A stretch of 64,000 nt of DNA from the NCBI RefSeq assembly GCF_002095395.1, contig NZ_MJEI01000091.1, positions 32,478-96,477 of the forward strand. The letters are read 5' to 3'. Each line of letters begins with the position of its first letter. Within the stretch, counting starts at the first letter, position 1. Both the position numbers and the translations under genes were made by a program. Shown here in pieces: positions 1-9,239 of this stretch. Below the pieces are notes generated by a model. It searched no databases. It saw nothing but the letters and a program-made list of their open reading frames with translations, and was not told the origin of the DNA. Origin of the DNA: Williamsia sp. 1135. GTDB lineage: Bacteria; Actinomycetota; Actinomycetes; Mycobacteriales; Mycobacteriaceae.

Positions 1-2
1 CT

Positions 3-98
3 CTCAACTCGATCCGCAGCGTCGTCGCGGCGCGGCCGGGCATCATCACCAGTGCCGACCTCCCGCTGAGAGGATTCGCCGGCCGCTTCAAGAAATAG
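3..98 (+). CDS. C-terminal fragment of an unidentified protein
   Basis: An open frame enters from the left edge and ends at a TAG after 31 residues, closing with GFAGRFKK. Of the three forward frames this one looks most like the end of a protein: a hydrophobic stretch followed by a basic tail. The fragment is too short to name a family. The next gene starts 58 bp later on the same strand, so the two may be co-transcribed. Confidence is limited because only the tail is visible. Confidence 0.45.
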   Translation, partial: LNSIRSVVAARPGIITSADLPLRGFAGRFKK

Positions 99-156
99 CC
101 TGGAGGTCGAGCGGCCATCCGTTTGCCACGAGTCCGCGGCATGCGACCATTGGTCG

Positions 157-642
157 ATGAGCGATCGAGAAGTGTTGACGTGGGAGATCTTCGGACGCGC
201 AAGCCGGGAGCTCGCGCAGATCGTCGCCGACTCGGGTTTTGCTCCCGACGTCGTACTCGGCATCGCTCGCGGTGGTCTCGTACCCGCCGGAGCGCTGGCC
301 TATGCGCTCGACTGCAAGGCATTGTTCACGATGAACGTCGAGTTCTACACCGGCGTCGGGACGACCCTGGACAGTCCGGTCATCCTGCCGCCGATCCTCG
401 ACGCGACCGAACTCGACGGCCTGAGCGTTCTCGTGGTCGACGATGTCGCCGACAGTGGGAAGACCCTCGAACTCGTGCACTCGTTCTGCCGCGACCACGC
501 GTCGGAGGTCAGAACCGCCGTGCTCTACGAGAAGCCGGCATCGGTGATCCGCGCCGACTACACGTGGAAGTACACCGACCTCTGGATCAACTTCCCGTGG
601 TCCACCGAGCCGCCGATCACGCCTCGCGCAGTAGCCGATTGA
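157..642 (+). CDS. Phosphoribosyltransferase family protein (type I PRTase fold)
   Basis: The 161-residue cytoplasmic protein has a type I phosphoribosyltransferase PRPP-binding loop, VVDDVADSGKT, at about residues 92-102. An upstream IARGGLVPAG segment (about 36-45) matches the pyrophosphate-binding loop of xanthine/hypoxanthine PRTases. Length and motif order fit the small Gpt/HprT-like group common in actinomycetes, which transfer phosphoribose from PRPP to a purine base. Substrate cannot be read from the sequence, so purine salvage is an inference. The ATG at 157 gives the expected N-terminus. The 3' end overlaps the convergent TetR gene by 26 bp. Confidence 0.85.
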   Translation: MSDREVLTWEIFGRASRELAQIVADSGFAPDVVLGIARGGLVPAGALAYALDCKALFTMNVEFYTGVGTTLDSPVILPPILDATELDGLSVLVVDDVADSGKTLELVHSFCRDHASEVRTAVLYEKPASVIRADYTWKYTDLWINFPWSTEPPITPRAVAD

Positions 643-1144
643 CGACTCGCTGATGCAGGTCGGGGTCGATCGACGGCAAACCCAACAATCCCCCGAGATA
701 CAGGCCGTCGCCCACGAGCCGGATGATCTCGGCGTTCACGGGGTCATCGATCTCGGCTCGTAGACCCTCGTCCCATAGTTGCATCACCTCGGTGACCGCC
801 GCCTGGATCTCACCGGGGTTCCCATCAACGCTGCGCAACGCCGCCAGGGTCGAGCGGAACAACGCGAGTTCTTTGTCGGACGTCGACTCCGGGGGCTGCA
901 GGTACCAGGTGGCGACCGTGGTCCCGCCGCGGGCGGCGTCGGCGCGCTGGCCGTCCGAGCGTTCTCCCAGTCGCCGAACCATCGCGGCGATCAGTGCATC
1001 TTTGTTGCTGAAGTGGTACAGCAGACCGCCTTTCGACACCCCGGCCGACTTCGCGACGCTCTCCAGCGTGACCCTCGAGAGCCCCTCGTTCAGCAACATC
1101 TCTTCCAGGGCATCGAGGATCCGGTCACGGGTGTCAGAGGCCAT
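617..1144 (-). CDS. TetR/AcrR-family transcriptional regulator of the adjacent efflux pump
   Basis: The protein has 175 residues when started at the ATG at 1144; the open frame runs further upstream but that part crosses the operator region. The N-terminus starts MASDTRDRIL and carries a TetR helix-turn-helix (about residues 24-46: TLESVAKSAGVSKGGLLYHF). The rest is a divergent ligand-binding domain. The gene is divergent from an MFS drug-efflux gene, with 92 bp and two palindromes between the starts. This is the layout of LfrR/LfrA and QacR/QacA, where the regulator represses the pump until a cationic drug binds. Regulation of the neighbour is an inference from this layout. Confidence 0.9.
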   Translation of the reverse strand: MASDTRDRILDALEEMLLNEGLSRVTLESVAKSAGVSKGGLLYHFSNKDALIAAMVRRLGERSDGQRADAARGGTTVATWYLQPPESTSDKELALFRSTLAALRSVDGNPGEIQAAVTEVMQLWDEGLRAEIDDPVNAEIIRLVGDGLYLGGLLGLPSIDPDLHQRVVNRLLREA

Positions 1145-1178
1145 GGCCGCTACTTTACCGGCTGGACGGTTCACTGAT

Positions 1179-1203
1179 ACGGTTACTGTACCGTCCGGAC
1201 GGT
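1179..1203. promoter_or_regulatory. Candidate TetR operator between tetR and the MFS pump
   Basis: The divergent region contains a perfect 14-bp palindrome, ACCGTCCGGACGGT (1190-1203), and an overlapping inverted repeat ACGGT-N6-ACCGT (1180-1194). A looser related sequence lies at 1155-1170. Such palindromes between a tetR gene and a transporter are the usual binding sites of the regulator. The site ends 33 bp before the pump's GTG and lies 35-59 bp upstream of the regulator's ATG, so binding could control both genes. Confidence 0.7.
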
Positions 1204-1236
1204 TTTCTCCGGGCCGAACACAAGGGAGTACGCGTC

Positions 1237-2775
1237 GTGAGCCGCTCGCGCATGTCTGGAACGCAGCACAGCGATCGCCAGACCGCAGGAGCCAAGGAGT
1301 GGCTGGGACTCGTCGTACTCGCGTTCGCCGTACTCCTGATCGCGATCGATGCGACCGTGCTGGATATCGCCCTACCGTTCCTGAGCGCCGATCTCGAACC
1401 GACCAGCACACAACTCCTCTGGATCATCGACGTCTACTCATTCGTCCTCGCCGGCCTGCTCATCACCATGGGCACCCTCGGCGATCGCATCGGACGGCGC
1501 CGCCTGCTCCTGATCGGAGCGGCCGGATTCGGTATCGCATCGGTGCTCGCGGCGTTTGCCGTCAGCCCGGAGATGCTCATCGCCGCGCGGGTGTTGCAAG
1601 GTGTTTCGGGGGCGACCCTGATGCCGGCCACGCTCGGGTTGATCCGGACAATCTTCAAAGATCCCCGTCAGCGCGTCACCGCCATCGGGGTGTGGAGCGC
1701 GATGGCAGGTGGCGGCGCTGCGGGCGGCCCCCTCGTCGGTGGATGGCTGCTCGAGCACTTCTGGTGGGGTTCGGTGTTCCTCATCAACCTCCCCCTCATG
1801 GCCGCTCTGATCATTCTGGGCCCCTTGGTCATCCCGGAATCCAAGGATCCGAGTCCGGGTAGATTCGATCTGCTGAGCTCAGGTCTGTCGATGCTGGCGC
1901 TGGTGCCGATCGTGTACGCCGTGAAGGAGACTGCGGCACACGGGCCGAGCCTGACGGACCTGGTCGCAGCACTCGTCGGGATCATGGCCGGCGTCGTCTT
2001 CGTGCGACGACAGCGAATCCTCGACGCACCGATGATCGACCTGGAACTGTTCGGCAAAGCCGACTTCTCGACTGCAGTGTTCACCAACTTCCTGTCGATC
2101 TTCGCCCTGTCCGGAGTGTTGTTCTTCGGGTCGCAGTACCTGCAACAGGTGCTGGGCTGCAGCCCACTCGAAGCCGGCCTCGTGTTGCTGCCGGGGACCG
2201 CAGCCAGCGCGGTCGCTTCCCTGGGTGCGGCCTATCTCGTCCGCGTGTGGACCGCCGGTACGGTCTTGGCGGGTGGACTCGCCATATCGGCCGTCGGGGC
2301 ACTGCTGCTCATCGGGTTGGGTACCGACAGCGGCGTCGGGCTGTTCATCGCAGGTTTCGTGCTGGTGGGGATCGGAGTCGGGATCGCGTTGACCCTGACG
2401 TCGGACCTCGTGGTCAGCGCGGTCGAGCCAGAACGAGCCGGTGCAGCGTCGGCGGTCTCTGAGACCGCCTATGAACTGGGGGTGGCACTCGGCGTGGCAG
2501 TCCTGGGAAGTGTGGTCATGTCGATCTTCCGCAGAGGTCTCGACACCGGGGCGCTGGACCCCTCGTCCGCCGCGGCGGCTCAGGAGACGCTGGGTGGCTC
2601 CTCAACCGTTGCAGCGCAGCTGGGCCCGGAGGCCGCTGTGGCGCTGACGGATTCGGCCAACGCCGCATTCGTCTCCGGCATGCACGCTGCGTCGATCGCA
2701 ACGGCAGCCGTGCTGGCGCTGAGTGCGGTGCTCGTCCATGTTCGGCTCAAGAAACCGGTTGACCGACCGGTCTAG
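1237..2775 (+). CDS. MFS drug efflux transporter, DHA2 (14-TM) family
   Basis: The 512-residue inner-membrane protein has about 14 hydrophobic segments. It has the MFS motif A GDRIGRRR at residues 82-89, after TM2, and an LDIALPFL segment in TM1 typical of the DHA2 drug:H+ antiporters (LfrA, QacA, EmrB). The GTG at 1237 follows an AGGGAG ribosome-binding site at 1223-1228; an in-frame ATG at 1252 is a less likely alternative. Paired with the divergent TetR gene, it most likely exports cationic or amphipathic toxic compounds by proton exchange. The actual substrates are unknown. Confidence 0.9.
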   Translation: MSRSRMSGTQHSDRQTAGAKEWLGLVVLAFAVLLIAIDATVLDIALPFLSADLEPTSTQLLWIIDVYSFVLAGLLITMGTLGDRIGRRRLLLIGAAGFGIASVLAAFAVSPEMLIAARVLQGVSGATLMPATLGLIRTIFKDPRQRVTAIGVWSAMAGGGAAGGPLVGGWLLEHFWWGSVFLINLPLMAALIILGPLVIPESKDPSPGRFDLLSSGLSMLALVPIVYAVKETAAHGPSLTDLVAALVGIMAGVVFVRRQRILDAPMIDLELFGKADFSTAVFTNFLSIFALSGVLFFGSQYLQQVLGCSPLEAGLVLLPGTAASAVASLGAAYLVRVWTAGTVLAGGLAISAVGALLLIGLGTDSGVGLFIAGFVLVGIGVGIALTLTSDLVVSAVEPERAGAASAVSETAYELGVALGVAVLGSVVMSIFRRGLDTGALDPSSAAAAQETLGGSSTVAAQLGPEAAVALTDSANAAFVSGMHAASIATAAVLALSAVLVHVRLKKPVDRPV

Positions 2776-2909
2776 TGCAGGTGCTCGAATGCGACACCAG
2801 CAACTCCGTCGCTTCGTCACTAGCGCGCGCTCCCCCGCTCACCGCACAGTGATCTCAGTCACGACGAGGCCCATCTCGGGTCCGGCTCGTTCGAGGGGGC
2901 GTTCACTTC

Positions 2910-4256
2910 ATGGTCATATCTCTACTTCGATCGATGGTGCCGTTGGTCGTCGCGCTGTGCGTGGGCATCGCCGGAATGAGTGCGGTCGGTACCGCGTCGG
3001 CCGGTCCGTCGTTCCCGCCCGCATTCCCGTCTGACCAGAATCAGTTGCCGCAGTTGCCTTCCGAACCCGACATCTACGATCAGCTACCGATCCCCACGCC
3101 GGAGGACGACCCCTGGTACACCGATCCCTCGAACCTCGGTTCGTATGCTGCAGGGCAGATCGTGCGCACCCGTGAAGTCCAGACGCGGATTCTCGGCATC
3201 CCGTTTCCCGTCTACACCAAGCAACTGCTCTTCCGGTCGAACGACGTGCACAACCGGCCGATCGTCACTGCCACATCGCTGATCGTGCCCGGCATACCGT
3301 GGGAGGGCAGCCCTCGGCCGGTGCTGTCGTTCCAGGAGGCCATCGATTCCACCGACTCGTCCTGCAACCCATCGCACACCCTGCAGACCGGAACCATGAA
3401 GGAATCGGCACTCCTGATCTATTGGCTCGGGCAGGGTTTCGCGATCAACATCCCGGACTTCGACGGGAAGTTCAACACATTCAACACCTACGACGAAGGA
3501 AAGATGGTGCTCGACAGCCTGCGCGCCGTCAAGAACGACAAGGCGCTGGGGCTCAGGGACTCCGGAATCGCCCTCTACGGATACTCGGGCGGGGGATCGG
3601 GATCGGTTCGCGCTGCCGAATTGCGGGAATCGTATGCGCCGGATGTACATCTGCTCGGCAGCGCGTTCGGCGGCTTCCCCGCGGACCTGGCGGCGCAGGT
3701 CGAGTACGCGAGCGAGCCCCAACCGGGACTCACCGGACTCAGCAATTTTACGATGTGGCTCGGCTGGGCCGCGTTGTCGCGGAGCTATCCCGACCAGTTC
3801 AAACCTGCAGACATCCTCGACGCAGATGGTCAGCAACTGGTCGCCGACGCACAGCGCCGCTGCTACGCGACGCTGGCCCTGGGCGGTTTCTACCGTCCGA
3901 TCAGCGCCTATTTTCAGCCCGGTAAGTCACTGGCCACCGCACCTGCGATCGCACAGGTGCTCGAGGACAACAGCCTCGGCAAACACATCCCCGACACCCC
4001 GATCTTCTGGTGGCACGGCGTATGGGACGAGCTCATCCCGCCTGCCGACGTCGTGCTACCCACCGTGCAGTCGTACTGGGATCGCGGCGCCGACATGCGC
4101 TTCTACTCGATGCCACTACCTGAACACATCGTCAATGCCGTGGTCGGCTGGCCGCCCGCTGTGGCGTGGACCACCGCCGTCCTCCGCGGACTCCCACCGG
4201 GGCCCAGATTCAAGGCGGACCTCGCTCCCCTTCCGGAGAACTTCCCTGGTGGCTGA
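2910..4256 (+). CDS. Secreted lipase, secretory-lipase (LIP) family
   Basis: The 448-residue protein starts with a signal peptide of about 31 residues: basic start, hydrophobic core, then a likely cut after TASA. The mature part has the alpha/beta-hydrolase nucleophile elbow G-Y-S-G-G with Ser226. Likely triad partners are the Asp in GVWDELIPP and the His in LPEHIVNA near the C-terminus. Length and order fit the secretory-lipase family (PF03583), found as exported triacylglycerol lipases or esterases in mycolic-acid actinomycetes, including Rv1592c in the syntenic part of M. tuberculosis. The ATG at 2910 lies 9 bp after a GAGGGGG box. It stands alone between the pump and the PucR-type regulator. 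Natural substrate is unknown. Confidence 0.85.
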   Translation: MVISLLRSMVPLVVALCVGIAGMSAVGTASAGPSFPPAFPSDQNQLPQLPSEPDIYDQLPIPTPEDDPWYTDPSNLGSYAAGQIVRTREVQTRILGIPFPVYTKQLLFRSNDVHNRPIVTATSLIVPGIPWEGSPRPVLSFQEAIDSTDSSCNPSHTLQTGTMKESALLIYWLGQGFAINIPDFDGKFNTFNTYDEGKMVLDSLRAVKNDKALGLRDSGIALYGYSGGGSGSVRAAELRESYAPDVHLLGSAFGGFPADLAAQVEYASEPQPGLTGLSNFTMWLGWAALSRSYPDQFKPADILDADGQQLVADAQRRCYATLALGGFYRPISAYFQPGKSLATAPAIAQVLEDNSLGKHIPDTPIFWWHGVWDELIPPADVVLPTVQSYWDRGADMRFYSMPLPEHIVNAVVGWPPAVAWTTAVLRGLPPGPRFKADLAPLPENFPGG

Positions 4257-4399
4257 CGAAAGCTTGTGCGACTGCACAAAATCTTGGTCAAAAATTCTCT
4301 CTTTCCTTCATGGCGTGCCCGTGCTTCGGTGAGGTGTCCTTACCACCACACACCGATCTCTCCAGAGGGGATTTTTACCAGAATGCCTCGTCAACAGGT

Positions 4400-5644
4400 A
4401 TGACCGCGAACCGCAAGATGGCGCTCGAGAATCTGCACCGGCGGGCCGCCGGAGTGATCACCGGGTTCTCTGATCAGCTTCCGCCCTACCAGCAGACGCC
4501 AGCGGCGTTGGTCGAGGAGGACTTTGTCCTCGGTGTCCACCGAAACATCGATCTCTTCATCAAGTCGATGGTCACGGGGGTCGAACCCAGCGATGCGGAG
4601 CTCGAACCCGTGGTGGCACTGGCGCTCACTCGTCATCACGACGGAGTGCCACTCGACAGCATTCTCGATGCATACCGCTCCGGGGCCACCCTGATCTGGT
4701 CCCGACTGTCCGAAGGCTCGACCCCGGACGAGCAGGAGATTCTCATCGCGGGCGCAGGGCAACTCATGCGCTATCTGACCAGGATCACGGCGCGGATCGC
4801 CGTAGCCTGCACCCAGGCGCCGGCGAGCGACCTCCCCGACAGAGACGACACCGCGCGCACGGTTGCGGTGGCCCTCCTGCGCGGCCAGGCTCCGCAGAGT
4901 TGGTCGCTGGCGCATCTTCCTCCACTGGCCTCCAGATATCTGGTGATCACCATCTGCCCGCTGGACGGCGACGCGGGTGCCGCCCGCGCCCTCTACCAAC
5001 GCCTGGTGGCCATTCCCGGAGCGCTTGTCGCACCGGAACGCAGCACGTGGACCGCGCTGGTCCCCCAGCAGACCGCCGACACCGACGGACAACGCACACT
5101 CGAATCGGTGCGGACTCAGCTCGAGGGAGCGCGTGATGGAATGCTCGGCTCCCCTCCCGCGTATGCCGGGGGTGCCTTCTCCGCGGCCTCCCACGCGGAG
5201 ATCCCCTCGGCCGTGGAGCACGCGCACCTCATCTGCACCCTCAACCAGATCGGCGAATCGACGCAAACACTGGCAAGCCTCGACGACGTCGTCTTTGCCT
5301 ACAGCGTTGCGACCGCTGCCGCAGAGGTACACACTCGGTACCGCCAGATCTCTGCGGTCCTCGACGGACACGACCTGCTGCGAGCGACGTTGTGGACATT
5401 TCTCGACCATTCCTGCAATGCGCAGGCGGCCGCACGAGCCCTGCATCTGCACCGCAACACGATCTCCTACCGATTGCTCAAGGTCGCAGACCTCTCGGGG
5501 CACGACCCACTCACCTTCGAGGGCGCCCGGGTGCACGCCGCAGCGCGGATCGCCGAACACCTCGAAACGCACCGCAGCCGAACCATGGCGTCGCTGCCGG
5601 TCGGCGGAACACTGCAAGGGAAAGGACCGGCGATCAATGCGTGA
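4400..5644 (+). CDS. PucR/CdaR-type helix-turn-helix transcriptional regulator
   Basis: From the ATG at 4400 the protein has 414 residues. The C-terminal 60 residues form the PucR-type HTH (RATLWTFLDHSCNAQAAARA, then LHLHRNTISYRLLKV). The middle is a GGDEF-like CdaR domain, and the N-terminal part is an all-helical RsbRD-like sensor domain (PTPDEQEILIAGAG region). Such proteins act on their own locus or on neighbours, but nothing here shows the target. The frame is open back to 4166 inside the lipase, and ATGs at 4310 and 4418 are possible starts. I chose 4400 because homologous N-termini usually begin just before the helical domain. The 3' end overlaps the next small gene by 8 bp (ATGCGTGA), which implies coupling. 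Confidence 0.8.
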   Translation: MTANRKMALENLHRRAAGVITGFSDQLPPYQQTPAALVEEDFVLGVHRNIDLFIKSMVTGVEPSDAELEPVVALALTRHHDGVPLDSILDAYRSGATLIWSRLSEGSTPDEQEILIAGAGQLMRYLTRITARIAVACTQAPASDLPDRDDTARTVAVALLRGQAPQSWSLAHLPPLASRYLVITICPLDGDAGAARALYQRLVAIPGALVAPERSTWTALVPQQTADTDGQRTLESVRTQLEGARDGMLGSPPAYAGGAFSAASHAEIPSAVEHAHLICTLNQIGESTQTLASLDDVVFAYSVATAAAEVHTRYRQISAVLDGHDLLRATLWTFLDHSCNAQAAARALHLHRNTISYRLLKVADLSGHDPLTFEGARVHAAARIAEHLETHRSRTMASLPVGGTLQGKGPAINA

Positions 5645-5834
5645 CCGGACGATCGTTCACCAGGTGCCGCAGACAGGGGATCTGTGGCGTTCCGAGCACG
5701 AGCGGCTGTTCTACTTCGAGAACGTCGCGGCCGACGCGGCCGACGAACGGGGCGAGGACTTCGCCGATCTCGTATCCGTCGACGACGGTCAGCCCGGTCG
5801 GACCGCCACTGTCACCTACCGCGTGCTCGCCTGA
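5637..5834 (+). CDS. Small hypothetical protein, translationally coupled to the PucR-type regulator
   Basis: A 65-residue reading frame starts at an ATG that overlaps the regulator's stop codon (ATGCGTGA). It is acidic, has no membrane segment and no motif that I recognise; it begins MRDRTIVHQVPQTGDLW and has an Asp/Glu-rich middle. The 8-bp overlap, shared with many real gene pairs in this genome, is the best evidence that it is translated. It ends 19 bp inside the 3' end of the convergent HAD gene. Function is unknown; a partner protein of the regulator is only a guess. Confidence 0.5.
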   Translation: MRDRTIVHQVPQTGDLWRSEHERLFYFENVAADAADERGEDFADLVSVDDGQPGRTATVTYRVLA

Positions 5835-6490
5835 TCTGTGCCCAGCGACTCGACCGCGTCCGTTGTCAGCGCGTCGATTCCGTCGATCACGAGGGCCGCC
5901 TTCGCGAGAGCATCATCGGCAGGCGGATAGTCCGGCCGCGGCGCCGCGATCAGAATCAAACCTGCCGCCGTCGCCGATCGCATGCCGTTCGACGAATCCT
6001 CGATGGCCGCGCATGCGGCGGGTTCTCGGCCCAGCTCCCGTACGGCGTGCAGGTACACGTCCGGTGCGGGCTTGCCACGGTCGAGTTCTTCGGTCGAGAC
6101 GGTGACCTCGAACAAGTCGGTCCAGCCTGCTGTTTCGAGTACCGCGTCGATGAGTCTGCGCGGCGACGAACTGGCCAGGCCGAGTGGCCAGCGCGCTGCA
6201 CAGCGACGAACGGCTTCATCCGCACCCGGTAGCACCGGCAGGTGTTCTTCGTAACGGGCCACCATGTGATCGATCACGATGGTCGCGACCTCCGCCGGCG
6301 CCTTGCCGACGCCGAGGTCTGCACTCAGATAGGCCGCCCACTCGGGGGTGCTCATCCCCATCAGCGCCGTCTGTGCCTCGGGGAGCCACGTGCCGCCGTA
6401 TTCGGCAACGACGCCGCGGCGCACCTCCTCCCAGATCGGCTCCGAGTCGACCAGCACGCCATCCATGTCGAAAACCAGTGCTTCAATCAC
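5816..6490 (-). CDS. HAD-superfamily phosphatase, beta-phosphoglucomutase/YniC-like
   Basis: The 224-residue soluble protein has all HAD motifs. Motif I is VFDMDGVLVD at residues 6-15, with nucleophile Asp8 and acid/base Asp10. Motif II is LASSSP, motif III is the Lys in GKPAPD, and motif IV is IEDSSNG. The cap between motifs I and II is the helical C1 type of subfamily IA. Such enzymes hydrolyse sugar phosphates or 2-deoxyglucose-6-phosphate, or act as beta-phosphoglucomutases; the substrate cannot be decided. The start is GTG at 6490. It is the last gene of the left block and runs in the same direction as the ligase gene upstream. Confidence 0.85.
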   Translation of the reverse strand: MIEALVFDMDGVLVDSEPIWEEVRRGVVAEYGGTWLPEAQTALMGMSTPEWAAYLSADLGVGKAPAEVATIVIDHMVARYEEHLPVLPGADEAVRRCAARWPLGLASSSPRRLIDAVLETAGWTDLFEVTVSTEELDRGKPAPDVYLHAVRELGREPAACAAIEDSSNGMRSATAAGLILIAAPRPDYPPADDALAKAALVIDGIDALTTDAVESLGTDQASTR

Positions 6491-6535
6491 CCTGCCATCA
6501 TCTCCCGTGCCGGCCCGACGTCGCCTGCCGGGCGG

Positions 6536-8373
6536 TCATTCTGCGAGGTCGACGACACCAGGGCCTGCAGGCGATGAATACAGATCGACAATGGTCTGCT
6601 CGTACTTGCTCGCGATCGGCTTGCGCCGCAGCTTCATCGTCGGGGTCAACTCGACTCCTCCTGGATCCCACGCCGACGGAACGATGACGAATCGCTTGAC
6701 CTGCTCGACCCGGGACAGCTTCGTGTTGCCCGCCTTCACCGACAACGTCACCTCCTCGACGATCGCCGGATTGCGTGCAAGGTCGGCGATCTGGGCCTCC
6801 GGGATACCAAGCATCTTGGCGCGAAGCGCGGCGACATCGGGATCGAGCACGATCAGCGCGGTGATGTACGGCTTGTCGTCGCCGATCGCCACCACCTGAC
6901 TGACCAGCGACGAGTTCGCCTTCATCGCGTTCTCGATGGTGCTCGGAGCCATGTTCTTTCCCGACTCGTTGATGATCAGCTCCTTCTTCCGATCAACGAT
7001 CGTCAGATTGCCCTCGGCATCGATGGTGCCGACATCGCCCGTCGCGAACCAGCCGTCGGAGTCGATCGCCTCCGAGGTCTTGTCCGGTTTGTTGCGGTAT
7101 CCGCGCATGATGATCGGCGCCCGCACGAGCACTTCCCCATCCTCGGCCAGCTTGATCTCGACACCCTCTACGGGTTTGCCGACGGTGCCCACCTTCAGAT
7201 TGTCCACGGTGGTCTTCGTCGCCGCGCCCGTGGTCTCACTCAGACCCCACACCTCGATGACCGGAATGCCCAGTCCCACAAAGAACTCGATGACCTCCGC
7301 CGGAATCGACGCAGCGCCCGAGATCGCCAACTTCAGCTCGTCGAGTCCCAGCGCGGCGCGCACCTTCGACAGCACGAGCGAGTCCGCCAACTGATACTGC
7401 ACCTGTAGAGCCCGGCCCCGTGGTCGACCCGACAGGTCTGCCCTGGCAGCACGCGCGGCCACGTCGAGCGCCCATGCGGCGAGCTTCGACTTGACCGGGC
7501 TTGTCTCCTCTCCTACCTTCGCCTCGATGCCGGCCTTGATCTTCTGCCAGACCCTGGGAACGCCGAAGAACACCGTCGGCCGCACATCAGGGAGGGCCGC
7601 GGCAAACTCGCGAGGATCGGAAACCGACGTGATCTGTATGCCCCGCAACTGATTTGCACTGTGCGAGGAAACCCGATCCGCGATGTGTGCGGCAGGTAGG
7701 TACGAGATGATCCGATCGTCGAAGCCGGTGTCGAGTTCGGCGGACACCGACTCGGCGGCCGCGATCACGTTGCGGTGGGTGATCTCCACCCCCTTCGGCG
7801 GCCCGGTCGTCCCGGATGTGTAGATCAACGTGACGAGGTCGTCGGGTTCCACCGCCCGCCAGGAGGCCTGAAAGTCGAACTCGGTGTCCGGATCGGCCTC
7901 GACGTCGCGCAGTTCGATGGCGCCCTCGGCGGGACCGTCGACGGTGATGATGTGCTCGAGGGCGGCACCGGATTCCCGGATCGCGGGCATGAAGACCTGC
8001 TCGGTCACGACGACCCGGTTGGCGGCGTCACCGAAGAGATATGCGAGCTGCTCCGGTGCACTGGTGTTGTACACGGAGAACGGGATGGCACCGAGATGCA
8101 CGATCGCGGTGTCCACGAGGTGGAACTCGGGCCGATTCGTCAACATCAGGCCGACGGTGTCGCCGCGTTTCACACCGAGGGTCACCAGCCCCAGCGCGAT
8201 CGATTCCACTCGCGTGGCGTACTCACGCCACGTGATCTCCTGAATACCCCAGGGGTACGCAACGCGACGCGGTCCGGATGCATCTTTGCGGTGTGCTGAA
8301 ACGCTTCTGCCGTGGTGTGGACCGCCGCTCCGGAAGCGTGGTGAAAGACGGTGTCTGCGGTATTCGGGTTCAT
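6536..8373 (-). pseudogene. Long-chain fatty-acyl-CoA ligase (FadD15-like), frameshifted near the N-terminus
   Basis: The main frame (6536 to about 8250) encodes most of an AMP-forming acyl-CoA synthetase, with the P-loop-like IYTSGTTGPPKGVE and the C-terminal motif KELIINESGKN. The true N-terminus lies in another frame: ATG at 8373, after a CAGGAG site, giving MNPNTADTVFHHASG to LRTP. The two frames would join if one base were added in the CCCC run at 8247-8250; that would read LRTPGGIQEITW, matching LRTSGGTVEITW in the paralogue at 9231-11057. Without the extra base the start codon leads to a stop after about 62 residues. The product would activate long-chain fatty acids to acyl-CoA. The shift may be a real mutation or a sequencing error, since it sits in a small palindrome. 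Confidence 0.8.
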
Positions 8374-8558
8374 CGGTGAACTCCTGACAGATGATGGCGA
8401 CAAGTCTCGATGCGGCACGCCGCGAGCAACGTTGAAATCGGACATGCCTGTACTCGAGAACCTATCCCCGAGGACACCCCTCGCGGAGCAGATTCGCCGG
8501 GGTTGTTCGGTGGATCCTGATATCTTTCAGACCAATAATTTCCACCGAAAGTGGCCCC

Positions 8559-9239
8559 GTGCAGAGTACGAGCTCGACACTACGGTTCGCCCTGCTCATC
8601 ACCTTGGCCAGCGGCTTCCTCGACTCGTACACGTTCCTCGTCCGCGGAGGGGTGTTCGCCAACGTCCAGACCGCCAATGTGATCCTGATGGGAATCGGGC
8701 TGTCCGACCGCCACTGGTCTGCGGCACTGCTACATCTGTGGCCGATCCTGGCGTTTCTGCTCGGCGTGACCTTGGCCGTACACATCAAATCCGGCAGGGT
8801 CGATCATCTGCTGAACCATCCGATTCGGTGGACGATCGCGCTTCAGGTCGGGGTGCTGGCGGTCGTGGGGTTTGTGCCGACCTCGGTCCCCCACACCTAC
8901 GTGACCGTGCCCATCGCCTTCTGCACGGCCATGACGATCACGATGTTTCGCAGCATCGGTGAACTCGGCTACTTCGCCGTCGCGACGACCGGCAATCTGA
9001 TGCACATGATCGAGTACGGCTACGCCGCTTCGGTCGACAAGCGCACGGAAGCTCTGTCGGCCTTTTCGACCTACGCCAGAGTCGCCGGGACCTTCGCCGC
9101 GGGTGCGCTCATCGGCGCCGTAGCGACGCAATTGTTCGACGCCCACGCAGTGTGGCTGGCCGCCGGCTTCCTTGCCGTCACCCTTGTGTTCTTCGTCCTC
9201 GACCAGCGCAGAGCCGAACGCGAGGCCGACTCACCGTAG
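8559..9239 (+). CDS. YoaK family (DUF1275) membrane protein
   Basis: The 226-residue integral membrane protein has about six hydrophobic segments. Its pattern GFLDSYTFLVRGGVFANVQT, then TGNLMHM further on, is the signature of the YoaK/DUF1275 family. The biochemical role of that family is not established; it is found in many bacteria and has been proposed to be a transporter-like protein. The GTG at 8559 is the likely start, after a GAAAG box. It sits between two acyl-CoA-ligase paralogues, divergent from one and overlapping the 3' end of the other by 9 bp, so a lipid-linked role is possible but unproven. Confidence 0.85.
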   Translation: MQSTSSTLRFALLITLASGFLDSYTFLVRGGVFANVQTANVILMGIGLSDRHWSAALLHLWPILAFLLGVTLAVHIKSGRVDHLLNHPIRWTIALQVGVLAVVGFVPTSVPHTYVTVPIAFCTAMTITMFRSIGELGYFAVATTGNLMHMIEYGYAASVDKRTEALSAFSTYARVAGTFAAGALIGAVATQLFDAHAVWLAAGFLAVTLVFFVLDQRRAEREADSP

